DNA of 64,000 nucleotides from JAIQFL01 sp035295745 (lineage in GTDB: Bacteria; Acidobacteriota; Terriglobia; Bryobacterales; Bryobacteraceae). A program made the translations under genes and the position numbers. Numbering within the stretch: the first letter of the stretch is position 1; every line of letters begins with the position of its first letter. This document shows positions 61,196 through 64,000 of this stretch, one piece after another. The notes below the pieces were generated by a model. The model was not told the DNA's origin and did not search any database. It worked only from the letters and a program-made list of their open reading frames with translations. The DNA lies in NCBI GenBank assembly GCA_035295745.1, contig DATGIL010000047.1, positions 62,001 through 126,000 of the forward strand. The letters are read 5' to 3'.

Positions 61196-62164
61196 TCATC
61201 CCGCAGGCCTCTGCAACAGACGCCACAGCGCCGGCAGCGTGGCGCGATGCTCTCCCGCGAAGTAGAAGCTCTGCCCGCCCTCAGCGACCGTGCGCACCAG
61301 AATCGTCTTGTGCGGCCGGAAATAATAGCCCGGATCGCTCTTCGGCAACTCCTTGCGATAGTCGCCGTGGATGGGAACGAGATCGAAGACCGCGGTCGCA
61401 AAGTCGCGAATCGATCGCCCCTCCTGCCTCGCCACGTTGCGCGCCATCGCCAGCGCCTTCAGATAAACCTCCGGGCCCATGATCGCGGACCCGAAGCTCA
61501 GCAACACGCCGCTCTCCAGGCGCTCCACCGTGTGGGCGAAGATCAGGAAATCGCGGTAACTCGCCGCTCCCAGCGCGGCCCCATCGCAGTTGGGATGTTC
61601 GTGAATAATGTCGTACCCGACCCCCACGTGAACGGTGACGGGCACCCGGCAGCGATACGCAGCCGCAAACACAGACAGATCGCGGTGCGGACAGTCGCTC
61701 TCGCCGATGCGGCGGCCGACATTTTCTCCGAGACCCAGCCTCAGATCGGCAGCTTCCCGAATCCAGTCGTTTAATTCCCCCGTCTCCCGCCATAGACCGA
61801 ACTCTCCCGTGCGGATGTAGCGGTCGACGCTCTCGGTGGTCGCGCCGATGCGGGCGAGCTCGTAATCGTGAATGGCCGCGGCACCGTTGACCGCAATGTG
61901 ATCGATCCATCCTGCCCCCAGGAGGTCGATGATGTGGCGATTCACGCCTGCACGGAGCACGTGCGCACCCATCATCAGGATCCGCGCCGCACCTGTTTCA
62001 CGCGCCCGCCTCAGGCGCGCGGCGACTGTCTCCAACTCGGGATGCGAGAAGGCCGGGACGGGATCTTCGAGCGAGAGCCATCGGTCCAGATGCAGATCAT
62101 GCCGGCGTTCCGCGAGCGGCTTCACTTGCAGACGGGAACGATCGAAGATTTCGTATTGGCTCAT
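61196..62164 (-). CDS. Deoxyhypusine-synthase-like protein of unknown function
   Basis: 322 residues; ATG 62164 overlaps the stop of the HAD gene. NGAAAIHDYELARIGATTE and GEFGLWRETGELNDWI recall bacterial deoxyhypusine-synthase-like proteins, with VPVTVHVGVGYDIIHEHP and SFGSAIMGPEVYLKALAMAR further on. The canonical active-site lysine motif of true deoxyhypusine synthases is not obvious, and no eIF5A substrate exists in bacteria. Fold assignment is tentative; role presumably linked to the adjacent HAD and kinase genes. Confidence 0.5.
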   Translation of the reverse strand: MSQYEIFDRSRLQVKPLAERRHDLHLDRWLSLEDPVPAFSHPELETVAARLRRARETGAARILMMGAHVLRAGVNRHIIDLLGAGWIDHIAVNGAAAIHDYELARIGATTESVDRYIRTGEFGLWRETGELNDWIREAADLRLGLGENVGRRIGESDCPHRDLSVFAAAYRCRVPVTVHVGVGYDIIHEHPNCDGAALGAASYRDFLIFAHTVERLESGVLLSFGSAIMGPEVYLKALAMARNVARQEGRSIRDFATAVFDLVPIHGDYRKELPKSDPGYYFRPHKTILVRTVAEGGQSFYFAGEHRATLPALWRLLQRPAG

Positions 62165-62964
62165 ACGCGGAAGAGCTCCGGCATCCAGATTTCTGGCTGG
62201 AGGTAGTTGGGAAGGATATAGTCCGCGCCTACGCCGATGAGGCGCTGCCGCTTCCACTCGTCGACGATCTGGCAGTCGGGCTCGTCGGTGGCGACACCGA
62301 CGGTGACACCGCCGGCACGCCGCACTTCCTCGATCTCGACATATCCGTCGCCGAAACCGAGCAACTGATTGCCGCTGACGCCGGGCAGTGCGAGGATGCG
62401 CTGCACCAGAATCCGCTTGGAGAATTTCTGGAAATCGTCGAGTGCACCATACACGCCGCCATCGAAGTATCGGGCGACGTCGAGCAGTTGCGCTTCCTCT
62501 TTCAGGTAGATCTCATCGGTGCCGCTCGCGAGATACATCGAGAAGCCGCGTGCTTTGAAGTCTTCGAGCACCGCACGTACACCCGGAACCAGGTAGCGGT
62601 CGGGCGGACAATGGCCGCGGCGAAGATCGTTCAGGCGGCCGGCGATGACATGGGAGAGCAGGTCGAGGTAGCGCTGCTTATAGACCAGCGGCTCCAAAGG
62701 CGTGCCGCCGCGCCGCGTCACTTCACTCGCGAGCGCGATCATCTGATAGATCGTCTCTTCGCCGGTGAGGCGCCAGACGAAACTTTCTATTACCTGGCGT
62801 AGTTCGTCTTCGGTTTCGCCAGTCTTTAGGTCAGCCAGTACCTCGACCATCATTGGGACCATGACACGCATCCAACCGGTGCGTATGAGCGACAGGGTTC
62901 CATCGAAATCGAAGAGGACAATGCGGGCGCCGGCCGCGGAAACTCCGGGATGTACGGATTCCAT
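62161..62964 (-). CDS. HAD-superfamily hydrolase
   Basis: About 267 residues (Met at 62976 also possible; neither start has a good ribosome site). Motif I IVLFDFDGTLSL with both Asp, motif II LASGTDEIYL, motif III Lys around FSKRILVQRI, motif IV LGFGDGYVEIEE. A large helical cap lies between motifs I and II. Probably a sugar-phosphate phosphatase. Coupled by ATGA overlap to the DHS-like gene. Confidence 0.85.
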   Translation of the reverse strand: MESVHPGVSAAGARIVLFDFDGTLSLIRTGWMRVMVPMMVEVLADLKTGETEDELRQVIESFVWRLTGEETIYQMIALASEVTRRGGTPLEPLVYKQRYLDLLSHVIAGRLNDLRRGHCPPDRYLVPGVRAVLEDFKARGFSMYLASGTDEIYLKEEAQLLDVARYFDGGVYGALDDFQKFSKRILVQRILALPGVSGNQLLGFGDGYVEIEEVRRAGGVTVGVATDEPDCQIVDEWKRQRLIGVGADYILPNYLQPEIWMPELFRV

Positions 62965-63035
62965 GCAAAGAACCATTCTGGCAGATCAGGATGATTTGGG
63001 CCGGGGATAGGCCCGGCCTCCGCTACAATAGCGAT

Positions 63036-64000
63036 GTGCAGCGCCGTCACTTCCTCCGATCTGCAGGCGTTTTGTCCGCCGCATTCGCAGTACACAAGAG
63101 TAAACCGCTATTCGCTGAACAGGCCGCTTCCCGTTGGCGCCAGTTCGAAGTACAGACCCGTGTCGAGGTCCTGAAGCCCTCCGGCGAGACTCGCGTGTGG
63201 CTGCCCGCCGCCTTAATTGGGGAGACGCCATTCCAGAGGACGATCACGAACGAGTTCCATGCCGAGGGTGGCAAGGCTTCGCTCGTTTCCCACCGCGAAG
63301 ATGCCCTCGGCATCGTGAGCGCGGAGTTTCCCGCGGGCGTGAAGCCGGCGCTCACGCTGACTAGCCGAGTAGCGACGCGCGACTTTTCCGTCGATCTTTC
63401 CGTGGGCGGCAAGACGCCGCGATCCGATCGCGAGGAGCTGGAGCATTTCCTCCGGCCAACCAGGTTGTTACCGACCGATGGCATCGTCAAAGACGCGGCG
63501 ATGGAGATTACCCACGGCACGAGAAGCGACCTGGAGAAGGCTCACGCGATCTACGAGTGGATTGTCGACAACACCTTTCGCAATCCCAAAACGCGCGGCT
63601 GCGGCATTGGGGACATCAAGTTCATGCTGGAATCCAAAGACCTGGGCGGCAAGTGTGCCGACCTGAATGCGCTCTATGTCGGTCTTGCCCGCGCCGCCGG
63701 CTTGCCCGCGCGCGATGTCTACGGTATCCGCGTAGCCAGGTCGGAGTTGGGGTACAAGAGCCTTGGCACGTCGTCGGACAACATCACCAAAGCGCAGCAC
63801 TGCCGTGCTCAGGTGTATCTGGGTGACTACGGGTGGGTGCCGGTGGATCCTGCGGACGTTCGCAAAGTAGTGTTGGAAGAGCCGCCAGGGAATCGCGCGA
63901 TCGAGGATGAGATGGTGCGCAAAGCCCGTGCGCGGCTGTTCGGCTCGTGGGAGATGAACTGGATGGCCTACAATTTTGCGCACGATGTGGCACTGCCCGG
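63036..64000 (+). CDS. Exported transglutaminase-like protein, cut by window end
   Basis: The frame is open from a GTG at 63036 to the window edge (321 residues, no stop). A twin-arginine signal RRHFLRSAGVLSAAFA starts the protein. A beta-rich domain (VEVLKPSGETRVWLPAALIGE) is followed by a transglutaminase-like core. The core has Cys in GGKCADLNALYVGLARAAG, His in AQHCRAQVYLGDYGW and Asp in VPVDPADVR, the papain-like triad. A TACAAT -10-like element sits at 63024-63029. Members are peptidases or amidases more often than true transglutaminases. Confidence 0.85.
   Translation, partial: MQRRHFLRSAGVLSAAFAVHKSKPLFAEQAASRWRQFEVQTRVEVLKPSGETRVWLPAALIGETPFQRTITNEFHAEGGKASLVSHREDALGIVSAEFPAGVKPALTLTSRVATRDFSVDLSVGGKTPRSDREELEHFLRPTRLLPTDGIVKDAAMEITHGTRSDLEKAHAIYEWIVDNTFRNPKTRGCGIGDIKFMLESKDLGGKCADLNALYVGLARAAGLPARDVYGIRVARSELGYKSLGTSSDNITKAQHCRAQVYLGDYGWVPVDPADVRKVVLEEPPGNRAIEDEMVRKARARLFGSWEMNWMAYNFAHDVALP

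Overview
The window looks like chromosomal DNA of an acidobacterium of the Solibacter/Bryobacter type. This is inferred from gene content, since no rRNA is present. The DNA is GC-rich. It carries three large 'duplicated orphan' MacB/FtsX permeases, two of them paired with PadR regulators, which is an Acidobacteria hallmark. It also has many secreted proteins of unknown function and several families of short GC-rich palindromic repeats. No CRISPR array, rRNA operon or intact transposon is visible.

Layout. 1-905: the tail of an unknown gene, a tyrosine-recombinase remnant and tRNA-Cys, probably an old integration scar. 1.0-5.8 kb: an orphan permease, a MiaE-type tRNA hydroxylase overlapping a PhyH-type dioxygenase, an AT-rich promoter island and a small helical protein. 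5.8-20.8 kb: the most striking locus, six co-oriented genes encoding an ETF:menaquinone oxidoreductase-like membrane Fe-S protein, EtfB, EtfA, a long acyl-CoA dehydrogenase, a 2842-residue polyketide/fatty-acid synthase (KS-AT-second KS-four ACPs-KR-DH) and a phosphopantetheinyl transferase. 21-28.8 kb: MscL with a zinc ribbon, aminotransferases, 4-hydroxyphenylpyruvate dioxygenase, a sugar-isomerase-like protein, a rhodanese and two hydrolases. 28.8-31.4 kb: a gene-poor stretch, then an AAA15-type ATPase overlapping a DUF4276-like gene, which resembles a two-gene defence cassette.

31.5-40 kb: a minus-strand run with glucan phosphorylase, a secreted protein, a BioD/MobB-like P-loop protein and LpxD, then a 36-bp tandem repeat, then an ECF-sigma operon. 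40-47.4 kb: an S9 peptidase, a TPR protein and a PadR-permease pair with a clear palindromic operator. 47.4-57 kb: a GH30-like hydrolase, a decaheme cytochrome with its outer-membrane barrel partner (an MtrAB-like electron conduit), a class III aminotransferase, a Gfo/Idh/MocA oxidoreductase and glutamate decarboxylase. 57-64 kb: a second PadR-permease pair, a PfkB kinase, a deoxyhypusine-synthase-like protein with a HAD hydrolase, and a truncated transglutaminase-like protein.

The best candidates for undescribed biology are as follows. (1) The Emo-Etf-acyl-CoA dehydrogenase-synthase-PPTase operon, whose four carrier domains all carry Thr where the phosphopantetheinylated Ser should be. (2) The Emo-like protein in which one of two CCG domains has lost every cysteine ligand. 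(3) The MtrAB-like pair. (4) The kinase/DHS-like/HAD cassette. (5) The dispersed repeat families. All assignments are from reading motifs and translations; no database search was possible.
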